Assembly (NCBI GenBank): GCA_951828385.1
Contig: OX639973.1
Coordinates: 1,854,470-1,918,469, forward strand
DNA: 64,000 nt
Direction: 5' to 3'
Origin: an uncultured Poribacteria bacterium
GTDB lineage: Bacteria; Poribacteria; WGA-4E; WGA-3G
The notes under the pieces: model-generated
Database searches by the model: none
The model's input: the letters and a program-made list of their open reading frames with translations, nothing else
What the model was told of the DNA's origin: nothing
Shown: positions 9,678 through 17,645 of the stretch, piece after piece
How positions within the stretch are numbered: position 1 is the first letter of the stretch
How the letters are laid out: the number at the start of each line of letters is the position of its first letter
Made by a program: the position numbers and the translations under genes

Positions 9678-11037
9678 ATCGTTTTGCCTGTGTGATAACG
9701 GCAGCACCGAACACGGCAAAGCCGAAGAGCATAAACGGCATCTGCCACAAAAGGAAACTCATGTGTGTGTGGATGTATGAGTGTGCCTTGAAGATGACGA
9801 ACCACGATAAGGGGGCTAAGATTGAGAACCATGTTGCCGAGATTAAGGCAATGAAGGGTCGTTGTCGCTCTGTTTGCATTACTTTATTGCGACGCCAAAA
9901 CAGCAGCGCGGACATCGCTATGAAGAGAACGATCAGGTAGTAATAACGGATTTTCAGTAGGAAGTTAGAAACGAACTCGTTAGAGATAGATAGATAGTTG
10001 TTGAAATCGAAGAAAATACCGTTCATGTAGGTAATGACCACCCCTATTGTACCGGCTTCAAGGCTGGCAGCATATACGGGTGGATAGTCTTCTGCATTTG
10101 CATACGTGCGCTTTCCAAAAGACCAGACCACATGCTCAACACCGTCCATGAACCCGTCCTTCGCAGCACCGATCTGGAAACATAACATGATGAGACTCAA
10201 AAAAATTGCTACGCCTGATCCGAGTCCGGCTGCAAGCGTCCACTTCACGCATTGGCGACCGCTCCACTTGTCGAGGATGACATAGTAGACGAGCGGAACC
10301 AGCATCATCACCAGCGTAGTGGTAATATACTCATAGCCGTTGATGAAGCACTTAATAGAAACCGCGATGAAGATAACAATTCCAAACCTGATGAGTTGTC
10401 GGTCCAAGGTTTCTCTGTAGCGTTTAAGGAAGTACATGACGGCGATCATCGGTAGGTAAAAAGCCCATAAACTCCACCAGAGATTCTTTCCAAAGACCGT
10501 CAACCATTGAGACAACACAGCCGAACATAAGACGAATATCGCAACCCACCCGCCAAATTCCTCATAGAACCAACCTACGATGCATGTCAACGCGCCTGCA
10601 GAAAGTAAAGCTGTTAGCACATAGAATAACGTTAATTTCGTTTGCGGCGATAATGGAATGAGCCTATCGAGTAGACTAAAAACCATCCCTTGCCCGCCAG
10701 GTTGTGAATTGTACGTTGAAAATTTATCAAAGGAGAGTTTGTAAAGATAAGCGGTATATTGGGGACCCAACTCTGTTGAAGGTATCCATTCCGCATCCGT
10801 ACTTTTCGCTGTCCCCCAACCATTCAGACCACCCGCTGAGAAGATACCATCTTGGCGAGATTTGACCATTCTTCCCATGACATGCGCTTCGGTGTCTTTC
10901 TGATGCCTGTCAAACCAATTCTGATCAGCCACTCGCCATGTGTTAGAGAAAAACCCGAAAAATAGGAGTCCGATTGATAGTGTCCAAACGGACATCTTTC
11001 TTACAAATGCTGATTGGCTGAGATGTTTAAGTTGCAT
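9658..11037 (-). CDS. Multi-pass membrane protein, GT-C-like, paralogue 2
   Basis: This 459-residue protein is the upstream member of a tandem duplicate pair. It has a first membrane helix at about 15-35 (MSVWTLSIGLLFFGFFSNTW), a large extracytoplasmic loop that includes GRMVKSRQDGIFSAGGLNGWG, and about ten further hydrophobic segments. The loop motif YNSQPGGQGMVFSLLDRLIPLSP is shared with the downstream copy. A GGAG lies 11 bases upstream of the ATG. The pair may form a heteromer or act on related substrates, but this cannot be decided from sequence. No enzyme family was identified with confidence. Confidence 0.7.
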   Translation of the reverse strand: MQLKHLSQSAFVRKMSVWTLSIGLLFFGFFSNTWRVADQNWFDRHQKDTEAHVMGRMVKSRQDGIFSAGGLNGWGTAKSTDAEWIPSTELGPQYTAYLYKLSFDKFSTYNSQPGGQGMVFSLLDRLIPLSPQTKLTLFYVLTALLSAGALTCIVGWFYEEFGGWVAIFVLCSAVLSQWLTVFGKNLWWSLWAFYLPMIAVMYFLKRYRETLDRQLIRFGIVIFIAVSIKCFINGYEYITTTLVMMLVPLVYYVILDKWSGRQCVKWTLAAGLGSGVAIFLSLIMLCFQIGAAKDGFMDGVEHVVWSFGKRTYANAEDYPPVYAASLEAGTIGVVITYMNGIFFDFNNYLSISNEFVSNFLLKIRYYYLIVLFIAMSALLFWRRNKVMQTERQRPFIALISATWFSILAPLSWFVIFKAHSYIHTHMSFLLWQMPFMLFGFAVFGAAVITQAKRYAYDTT

Positions 11038-11074
11038 ATTGACAGACTCCCGCTGCTTTAGCGGCGGAATATGT

Positions 11075-11202
11075 TATAGTGAATCCTAAAAATAAATAGA
11101 CACATTCGTACCACAAACTTCCAGTTTGTGCCAGTCTGAATGCCTGTTAGTAGGTATTCAGACTGTTTGAGAGTGCCCAATTAATTCTAAACTTTACTAT
11201 AA
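11075..11202. repeat. MITE-like element, TATAGTRAA family (copy 2)
   Basis: The ends are TATAGTGAATCC and TTTACTATA. The interior carries two hairpins, CACAAACTTCCAGTTTGTG and AGTCTGAAT/ATTCAGACT, which recur almost unchanged in copy 3 (13462-13588). The right end overlaps the last codons of the small ORF 11187-11369. Confidence 0.7.
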
Positions 11203-11369
11203 AGTATCCGCCCTTTCTTAGGCACCTGTGAGTTCGGATACCATCCGGAATCGGAAGGCGGTGCCGGTTCAGGCGGTTGCATAGAAGCAAACGCATCTAA
11301 CTTCGGTCGGATCTCGTCTTCCCAAATCCCCTCTACATCATCAAACGTCAATGGCGTATGATTCGACAC
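11187..11369 (-). CDS. Small hypothetical protein, possibly truncated
   Basis: This 60-residue frame starts with GTG two codons after, and in the same frame as, the TAA of the double PhyH gene. It is rich in acidic and Pro residues (FDDVEGIWEDEIRPK, MQPPEPAPPSDSG). Its last residues and stop codon fall inside the MITE at 11075-11202, so the natural C-terminus was probably replaced by the insertion. It could be a separate short gene or a C-terminal extension of the PhyH protein cut off by a stop codon. No good ribosome-binding site is visible. Confidence 0.35.
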   Translation of the reverse strand: MSNHTPLTFDDVEGIWEDEIRPKLDAFASMQPPEPAPPSDSGWYPNSQVPKKGRILYSKV

Positions 11370-11375
11370 TTCCGA

Positions 11376-13118
11376 TTATTCGCGTTTTTCACCCGGTTTG
11401 CGGCGATGCTTTGATGCATAACTATCCCCTTCAGCATCATACGAAACGAACACCTGACCGTCTTCTACAACCAGTCGCGGGACAGTCCGGTGGCGACCAT
11501 CGCGCTCGGGGCCACGCATCACAGCGAATTGTTCCTCGGTCATATCTTCAACCATATCACCCCACCGGTCCTGCGGATCAAGCACACCGCCGCCCCAATT
11601 GACATTTTTCGACTGATACTTAATCAATACCCCACGTCTGGGGATCGGATTCTTCCACGCTAAGGCACCGTGTGTGCAACCGCCGTCCATAAAGAAGAGC
11701 ACATCCCCAGCTTTCATGACGGGTTGGACCACTAAACCCATGGTATCATCACACGTCCGAATGCCTCGTGGCATGGAGTATTGCGTCTTATGAGAACCGG
11801 GGACACACGCAAAACCGCCCAATCCCGGCTCGACATCACGCAACTGCCATGTAATCGTGACGGTCTCAGCATAACTGCGTCCATTTTTGAAAGCATAACC
11901 GCGTGATGGCGTCATCGGTTCATTGCCATCGTGCAGTGAGTGCCCCGATGTGCCTTGAACCGCGCAGAATACGGTCGCACCACCCATGCGATAGCCGCTA
12001 CCGCCCATCCAATTCATCCGCTGCACTACAGCCGGATGCGCAATCATGCGTCGAAATGGCGCGTTATAGGGTGCAGGTAGGTCTAACAAACCCGGCAGGA
12101 GCGGTCGCCCTGTGCCAGCCTGACTTATCGACCCGCGAGCTAATTCCTCGCCTACAACGATGCGATCTTGGAATTTATCCACCGCCTCATTGGCTTCTGC
12201 CAGCCACTGCTCATCCATCAGACCACGCACCACCAGATACCCGTTCAGATCCCAAAAGTAAAACTCTTTCTCATCAATCCCAGAATCTGGGTTGCGCATA
12301 TAAATTGACGGATGAACGATGGACGAATCTTCCTCCACCCACGTCTCTTCGCCATCTGTGTTTAGCACGGGGGGTGGACTTGAACCTTTATACCCAGGGA
12401 CATACATGACCGCCTTTTGCGCAGGTGTTGCTTCCGCCGCCCATCCCGGTAAAGACTCGGTGTCCGAGTAAGGTCCAACTGGATTGGATTGAACCGCGGC
12501 ACGCGCAGCATACCAGTAGCTCAACAACCTTTTCGGCTTGTCTTTCCACGGACGAACACCTTGGAGCGTGGGGACCGCGACCAAGAATAGATCGCCTGCC
12601 TTGAGTTCCGGCTGCACGACTACCCCCATATCATCAACGCCGGTTGCCAAGTCGTCAGGTGTTTCGACATTGCTCTTATGGCTTGCCTGAACAACGACCA
12701 GTCCACCATCCCCTTCTCCAACATCGTCCAATACCCAGACTGCTTTCACGCCGTAACAACGCCTCAGACCGTTTTGTTGGCGGTATGCCAAGGACGGATT
12801 TCTCGGTTCATCGCCGCCTTCGAGGAGTGCACCGACTTCACCTTCTCGCTGCCCTAACAATCGAGGTGCCTGATCGAGTCGGAAACCGTGTCCGACAATC
12901 TGGTTCAAATACCACACCAATTTAGGGTGTACCAGTAGGTCGCGGAACAATTCGCGGTGCGGACTTGCCCCACCTAACAACGTCTCACGCTCTCCAACTG
13001 CATCCAATGCCGCGTTGAGTGCTGCCACTTCTTCTTGACTGAGAACACCCGGAACGTGTAGGTAGCCTGCCACATCAAAAGCATAATTCTCTTCGTTAGT
13101 CATGACTTCGTTAGCCAT
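11376..13118 (-). CDS. Double-domain phytanoyl-CoA dioxygenase-like protein
   Basis: The 580-residue product carries two PhyH-type double-stranded beta-helix domains (about 10-265 and 275-550). The C-terminal domain keeps the likely metal site, with HDG in a GHSLHDGNEP segment (about 392-401) and the distal His in GCTHGALAWK (about 483). In the N-terminal domain the aligned positions read LLEGGDEP and VPTLQGVRPWK, so the His ligands are missing and this half is probably structural. PhyH proteins are Fe(II)/2-oxoglutarate oxygenases that hydroxylate small molecules; the substrate here is unknown. The start has AGGAGGA upstream. Family members are normally 250-300 residues, so the length reflects fusion or duplication. 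Confidence 0.82.
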   Translation of the reverse strand: MANEVMTNEENYAFDVAGYLHVPGVLSQEEVAALNAALDAVGERETLLGGASPHRELFRDLLVHPKLVWYLNQIVGHGFRLDQAPRLLGQREGEVGALLEGGDEPRNPSLAYRQQNGLRRCYGVKAVWVLDDVGEGDGGLVVVQASHKSNVETPDDLATGVDDMGVVVQPELKAGDLFLVAVPTLQGVRPWKDKPKRLLSYWYAARAAVQSNPVGPYSDTESLPGWAAEATPAQKAVMYVPGYKGSSPPPVLNTDGEETWVEEDSSIVHPSIYMRNPDSGIDEKEFYFWDLNGYLVVRGLMDEQWLAEANEAVDKFQDRIVVGEELARGSISQAGTGRPLLPGLLDLPAPYNAPFRRMIAHPAVVQRMNWMGGSGYRMGGATVFCAVQGTSGHSLHDGNEPMTPSRGYAFKNGRSYAETVTITWQLRDVEPGLGGFACVPGSHKTQYSMPRGIRTCDDTMGLVVQPVMKAGDVLFFMDGGCTHGALAWKNPIPRRGVLIKYQSKNVNWGGGVLDPQDRWGDMVEDMTEEQFAVMRGPERDGRHRTVPRLVVEDGQVFVSYDAEGDSYASKHRRKPGEKRE

Positions 13119-13379
13119 CTGTTCCTCCTGTTATTGATGGATAGTCAATACCGATTTGGAGTTTTGGAATGCTATTTATACGTCCGAATCAGTAGCAGTA
13201 TTATCACACGCCTTTCCTGCTTTGTCAATAACCAATTTTTCCTCAATCTCAGAAGACACGTGCCAGGTCTAATATAGTGAAGATATTTCGCTGTTGCCCT
13301 TTTCTGTCCGATCGGCTACATGATGCTAAGCTCTTGGACTTCGTTTAATAGTAGTCGTTCAATGTTGAAATTGAGGGTA

Positions 13380-13638
13380 GGTTCGTAGTAGTGCGATTTT
13401 GCGGCGTACTCGCCCAAATGCGAAGTGCATTATCGCACGTTCACAAGTCAATAACGGGCAATATAGTGAAGCCGATAAATAAGTGGACATCTTTGTAGCA
13501 TAAACTTCCAGTTTGTGCCAGTCTGAATGCCTGTTATAGGTATTCAGACTGTTTGGGAGTGCCCAATTAACTATAGGTTTTACTATAATGCACGTCGCAT
13601 TTGGGCGAGTACGCCCCAGAATTGCCCTACTACGAACC
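13380..13638. repeat. Expanded palindromic repeat interrupted by a MITE
   Basis: The outer arms GGTTCGTAGTAG and CTACTACGAACC match the 63-bp copy at 163-225. Inner arms GGCGTACTCGCCCAAATGCG and its complement (around 13594-13620) extend the stem. The MITE at 13462-13588 lies in the middle, directly after AACGGGCA. The inner arm also appears twice at 20823-20870. Confidence 0.75.
13462..13588. repeat. MITE-like element, TATAGTRAA family (copy 3, nested)
   Basis: The ends are TATAGTGAAGCC and TTTTACTATAA. The interior is nearly identical to copy 2, with both hairpins and the shared GTGCCCAATTAA stretch. It is nested in the palindrome 13380-13638. Confidence 0.75.
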
Positions 13639-13670
13639 TAATTTACCCATAAACTCGACATTGAAGAACT

Positions 13671-13773
13671 AATAGTGAATTGTAAAAATAAAAAGACACT
13701 TTCTCCCCGGTAGATTCGGTTTCCTAACCGCACCGGTTTTGGGATGTCTCATTAATTCTAAAGTCCACTATAA
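13671..13773. repeat. MITE-like element, TATAGTRAA family (copy 4)
   Basis: The ends are AATAGTGAATTG and TCCACTATAAG, with the family's GACAC near the left and ATTAATTCTAAA near the right. The interior is different: a CCGGT/ACCGG hairpin (CCCCGGTAGATTCGG ... AACCGCACCGG) resembling the repeats at 20801 and 60048. It ends three bases before the ATG of the pseudogene at 13777. Confidence 0.6.
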
Positions 13774-13776
13774 GTT

Positions 13777-14264
13777 ATGGTTTTCCATCCTACTCGGCTA
13801 TCTTCTGAAATATGGCATTGTGAAATACGGAGGACTCAGGGCGTATAGAGAGGCACGCCCCTGTTTCTTGGATTGATTCTCGGTGGGATGACATTCGCTG
13901 GACTCCGGTCGATTGTAGGGATGATAACCGGTGTTCAAATGGGCTATCGCATTTTGTTGGATTAACAGAAGTTGTACGTACGCAAGCACTAAAAGTAAGA
14001 GCAGAATACTTTGACTGGATAAATGCTTCGGGAGACTTCACAGTGAAAGCGTTTAACCTGAAGGCACTACGCCATACATCAACAGAACTTTTAGACTTGG
14101 CGGCTACAGAGAGTTTGCAGACGCAGTTAGAACGTATAGAGATTATTCCGTATACCACTATACCCAACGCAAAACAGGGCGATAAGATATTCTTTCATGA
14201 CCTTACTCGCCTGCTGTCTATTTTGTTAAGTTCAGCAAAAACCAATGGAAAAAAGGACTATTAG
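13777..14264 (+). pseudogene. Decayed hypothetical gene with frameshift
   Basis: An ATG at 13777 gives MVFHPTRLSSEIWHCEIRRT and then a stop. In another frame, open from about 13821 to the stop at 14264, the sequence is protein-like (for example HAPVSWIDSRWDDIRWTPVD, SHFVGLTEVVRTQALKVRAE, EYFDWINASGDFTVKAFNL, TSTELLDLAATESLQTQLER). That frame has no ATG. The simplest reading is one gene of about 160 residues broken by a frameshift near 13830, with a MITE abutting its 5' end. No family was recognised. The opposite-strand frame of 125 residues is a shadow. Confidence 0.45.
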
Positions 14265-14418
14265 GTGGTGTCCGATAATAAGACCCAACGTAAGTCCCAT
14301 CTTTACGATAGTATCCTCGGACACGCACGCCCAGCTTCAACTTCAATTGCCTTTCAACTAATAAGACTAATAAGACCAACAGAATAAGCAATAGCTTTTT
14401 CCAAATTCTTCTAAACAT
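14218..14418 (-). CDS. Small membrane-anchored protein with a YYRKDGTYV motif
   Basis: The 66-residue product starts at MFRRIWKK, where AAAGGAG lies eight bases upstream; a longer frame to 14469 lacks such a site. Residues 9-23 are a pure Leu/Ile/Val membrane segment. The rest contains VRGYYRKDGTYVGSYYRT, a motif seen in small exported bacterial proteins of unknown role. Its 3' end overlaps the end of the pseudogene on the other strand by 47 bp. Confidence 0.55.
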   Translation of the reverse strand: MFRRIWKKLLLILLVLLVLLVERQLKLKLGVRVRGYYRKDGTYVGSYYRTPPNSPFFHWFLLNLTK

Positions 14419-14521
14419 GATATATCTCCTTTGACATAGTGAATCCTTTCTTGGTTGCGAAAACCACAATTGACAACATAAAATAATTGAGGTTACATCT
14501 GGATTCTTAGACTGCCGTTTA

Positions 14522-15295
14522 TTACAATGTGAGAGCGAGCACCTGTCTGATTTTACTATGACTCTCTTCTAATGGGTAACAGTCGTCGGCAACGGTTCGG
14601 AAGTAATCTATTGATTTCTGACTGACTTTTGTTTGATCTCGTATGATCCCTACAGAGCAAAAATCAGGGAGTTTCCATGCTTTAAATTCATAGAGAGCGA
14701 TTGTTGCTTGATTGACCTTTCTATCCGTGGACAAGGCGTAGACGAAAAGCGGCGTTCTCATTCCATTTATTCGGCAGTCTACTTTATATTTACCCTCAGG
14801 GTCACGTTCTTCGTGAAACCAGTCCAATTCGATGCGATCTTTTGGAGCGACGCTATATATCATCTCTTTAAACTCACTCCTAAATGTTTTTCGGTGGGCA
14901 TGTTTCCAAGATATAGATGTCACGCTTGTTATCTTCAGCAGTGACTGAGCAAATGCGTATAGTGCATCTCCATAACCGGTATCCCTAATTTCAAGTATCA
15001 ATTCGCCGTCTCGATCCTTAACTCCGAACGCAGAAAGTGCTTTTGATATAATATCTTGACGGATACCTCTAAAGAGTTGCTGCTCCTCGATGTCATAGGT
15101 TAGATGCATGTAGGTATGCCCTTCATCAGAAAGTATCCACCCTCCAGATTCTTTCTTCAAGATAATAGAGATGTGGTCCCCGTCGTTGAACCTGAACGGA
15201 GTATACACGTAGAAACGGTCTCTCCCATCAGGAACAAGCTCTATCTCTGTTGAAATGCTATCAATAAAATCTTTCTCTATAGTCCCAATAGACAT
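14522..15295 (-). CDS. DUF1828-domain protein
   Basis: The product is 257 residues. The N-terminal part (about 25-115) matches the DUF1828 pattern: FRFNDGDHISIILKKE then GGWILSDEGHTYMHL. The C-terminal half (ESHSKIRQVLALTL at the end) is probably the DUF1829-type partner domain. Proteins of this type are often found in mobile or defence-associated loci, but their biochemical role is unknown. A strong AGGAGG precedes the ATG and lies inside the end of the upstream gene, with a 19-bp overlap, so translation is coupled. Confidence 0.75.
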   Translation of the reverse strand: MSIGTIEKDFIDSISTEIELVPDGRDRFYVYTPFRFNDGDHISIILKKESGGWILSDEGHTYMHLTYDIEEQQLFRGIRQDIISKALSAFGVKDRDGELILEIRDTGYGDALYAFAQSLLKITSVTSISWKHAHRKTFRSEFKEMIYSVAPKDRIELDWFHEERDPEGKYKVDCRINGMRTPLFVYALSTDRKVNQATIALYEFKAWKLPDFCSVGIIRDQTKVSQKSIDYFRTVADDCYPLEESHSKIRQVLALTL

Positions 15296-15558
15296 GATTT
15301 TACCTCCTGTAAAAGTGTATGGTTACCCTGAAAATTAGCATCATCGATTAAACACTCAAGGGCACCAAATACATCTTGGTAGCGAGAGGTTTTTTCGGCA
15401 TGAGAATCTTCCCGTTCTTTAGCGTTCTGATATTCCTCTGTTGCACGATGAATATGACATTCATAACGAATATGTCCCATGTGACAGTGATTACTACCAT
15501 TATAACGGAGCAAACGAAAAACCTTATTTGGCGTGGGGTAATAAACCCCTAATATCAC
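15277..15558 (-). CDS. Small partner of the DUF1828 protein, probably 5'-truncated
   Basis: The frame is 93 residues from a GTG with AAGGA eight bases upstream. The sequence (FRLLRYNGSNHCHMGHIRYE, FDIHRATEEYQ-like ECHIHRATEEYQ, SRYQDVFGALECLIDDANF) resembles small His-rich proteins commonly encoded next to DUF1828 genes (DUF6978-like; naming uncertain). The reading frame stays open upstream to 15663 with sensible sequence (GDAGHEFRVIVRENKFNPSR) but no ATG, then hits a TAG. The true N-terminus therefore appears to have been lost, or an unusual start is used. It overlaps the DUF1828 gene by 19 bp. Confidence 0.5.
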   Translation of the reverse strand: MILGVYYPTPNKVFRLLRYNGSNHCHMGHIRYECHIHRATEEYQNAKEREDSHAEKTSRYQDVFGALECLIDDANFQGNHTLLQEVKSCLLGL

Positions 15559-15777
15559 AGAAAAGTTCCTTGATGGATTAAATTTATTCTCTCTAACGAT
15601 AACCCTAAATTCATGACCAGCATCCCCTACAATGTCCAGAATCCGCTCCTTACTATTGCCGTTCTATCTCGTAATAAACGTGTCTCGCCATTGGTCATGT
15701 ATGTCCTTGCGTTCTTCTATAAACGCTTGAATCTTCTCATTTGAAATTATTTCAGCCACTGCTTTAAACTCAACTTT
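15559..15777 (-). pseudogene. Upstream part of the DUF1828 partner gene, cut by an in-frame TAG
   Basis: Directly upstream of, and in the same frame as, the 93-residue ORF, the sequence is coding-like: KAVAEIISNEKIQAFIEERK and KDIHDQWRDTFITR, a TAG at 15664-15666, then NGNSKERILDIVGDAGHEF. No ATG is present, and a GTG at 15757-15759 is the only usual start. A nonsense mutation in a once-continuous gene of about 160 residues fits best. Confidence 0.4.
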
Positions 15778-16110
15778 TCAAGTAAAAAACCATAGAAGAA
15801 AAACATATATTCTGATCAGTGCCAAACAAATTCTTAAGCACGATTTACCTAATGTCTTTCATTTTTGAAGTTCTTCCGATGTCCCAGTCCGTTTTATCCC
15901 ACTGCAAAGGTGAAAGGGGTAGACATACCGTACAGTATGTTTCGCAGTGCCACCCGAACTGGTTTAAATAATATAGCACAAGAGGAAAAAAATTGCAAAT
16001 TTTAGGTTAACATAAGGACAGGATCGGGAGATCACGTCTACACTCCAAAAAGCGGTCAGAAATGTCGTCAAATGGGAGATGGACGCAACCAACCCGTGGT
16101 GAGTTTGTGG
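15778..16110. other. Intergenic region without recognised features
   Basis: This is AT-rich sequence between the DUF1828 module and the sulfatase. No gene, tRNA or clear terminator was seen. Confidence 0.5.
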
Positions 16111-17535
16111 CTACAAACACCACGCATAAGGACCGGGACCCGTCCGGCGAACCATTTCGGCGATTTGCTGGCGCATCCGCGCAATACGGTTCTGGTGTTC
16201 TGGAAGATCGGTAAGGTTTTGCATTTCGCCCGGGTCGGTCTTTAGGTCGTACAGCTCATCAATATCGAAGCGGTTGCGAACATATTTCCAGTGACCATCT
16301 TTTACCATTATACACGCTGCCAGTTCTGACGGTTCGTTTGCGTTATGATAAATCGCATCAAGACTGGCAATTTCGGCGAAGACCGGTTGATTTTCCGGTG
16401 CCTGCCCGTTTAAAATCGCCGCCGCAACGGATCGTCCGTCAATTGGCGTTTCCGGGACCTGACCCGCGAAACTCAATAAGGTCGGCATCAGATCCACACC
16501 CGCCAGAGGTGTTGTAACGCGAAAACCGGACGGCAAACGGTTCTGCCATGAGAGCAGACACGGCACCCGCACCGAACCTTCATACATCAGACACTTCTCG
16601 GTAAAGCCGTGGTCGCCGAGCAACTCACCGTGATCACTCATAAACGCGACAACCGTATTCGTTCCCTCAAGCGCATCCAGTAACCGACCGACTTGGTCGT
16701 CGATGTGCGTAACCAGCGCGTAATAGTAAGTCATCATTCGGCGAAATTCAGTGTCAGTGACCGTTGGAGGGATACGAAATTTGCCTCGCGTTTGGAATTC
16801 GGGTTTTCCATCAAGTGGATCGCGCAACGAAGGGGATAGCGGCATCTCTTCTTCGCGATAGCGTGCTGGTAACTCCGGCGGCACCAAGATACGCGGGTGT
16901 GGATCTTTGATACTCGCAAATAGGAAGAACGGGACATCATCATCCTGTTGCTGAACAAATTCGAGCGAACGGTTGATTGTCCAAGTTGTGCGTTGTTGTC
17001 GAGGGTCTGTAATCGTCCCAAATTCCAAGATATTTCCGTACTGCGTCATTCCCGGTGCCTTTGAGCGATACAGATTTTCAACCCCTTCCGTTTCAAAATA
17101 ATCAAACAGCGGGTCCGGATAGTCTCCAAGATAACGATAAGTACACCAGAAATCGGAAAATCCGTGTTGTGGGCGGTGGTCGTCTCCCAGATGCCACGGC
17201 CCCACGATACCACAGCGGTAGCCAGCGCGTTTGAGCACATCTCCGATAGTGGTCCGGTCCTGCGGCAGGTAACCGCCGAATTCGCCCATCCTTTGGGGTC
17301 CATAATTGCGCAGTTGCAAATGCGCATGCGGATAGAGTCCCGTCAACCAACTCGCCCGTGCCGGTGAGCAAACAGGCGACGCACAGTAAGCGTTTTCAAA
17401 GCAGACCCCGCTCGCTGCCAACCGATCCAGATGCGGCGTTTGAACGACTGGACTACCAGCGAATCCGGCGGCATCCCACCGCATCTGATCACACATAATG
17501 AGGACGATATTGGGTCGAGATGTCGTGCTATCCAT
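16111..17535 (-). CDS. Type I sulfatase (formylglycine-dependent)
   Basis: The 474-residue product has the alkaline-phosphatase-like sulfatase fold. The metal site begins at D16 (VLIMCDQMRWD). The maturation signature is C56-S-P-A-R in AYCASPVCSPARASWLTG, so C56 should become formylglycine. A later metal/substrate site is SDHGELLGDHG (about 290-300), followed by EKCLMYEGSVRVP. No signal peptide is visible. It hydrolyses sulfate esters; the likely natural substrates are sulfated glycans, which is inference. It is divergent from a second sulfatase across a 110-bp gap. The anaerobic or FGE-type maturase is not in the window. Confidence 0.93.
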   Translation of the reverse strand: MDSTTSRPNIVLIMCDQMRWDAAGFAGSPVVQTPHLDRLAASGVCFENAYCASPVCSPARASWLTGLYPHAHLQLRNYGPQRMGEFGGYLPQDRTTIGDVLKRAGYRCGIVGPWHLGDDHRPQHGFSDFWCTYRYLGDYPDPLFDYFETEGVENLYRSKAPGMTQYGNILEFGTITDPRQQRTTWTINRSLEFVQQQDDDVPFFLFASIKDPHPRILVPPELPARYREEEMPLSPSLRDPLDGKPEFQTRGKFRIPPTVTDTEFRRMMTYYYALVTHIDDQVGRLLDALEGTNTVVAFMSDHGELLGDHGFTEKCLMYEGSVRVPCLLSWQNRLPSGFRVTTPLAGVDLMPTLLSFAGQVPETPIDGRSVAAAILNGQAPENQPVFAEIASLDAIYHNANEPSELAACIMVKDGHWKYVRNRFDIDELYDLKTDPGEMQNLTDLPEHQNRIARMRQQIAEMVRRTGPGPYAWCL

Positions 17536-17645
17536 CTTTGGCTAAATTTTCCTTAGTTGTATTTTCTACCAATAATGTGGTAGCATTATACTATATTTTC
17601 ACATCCAAGCCAACAGAAAAGAGGTAGGGCTCCAGCCCAAAATTC

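Noticed and set aside
13790..14167. 125-residue open frame on the minus strand
   Set aside because: It is antisense to a coding-like plus-strand frame, rich in Ser, and without a ribosome-binding site.
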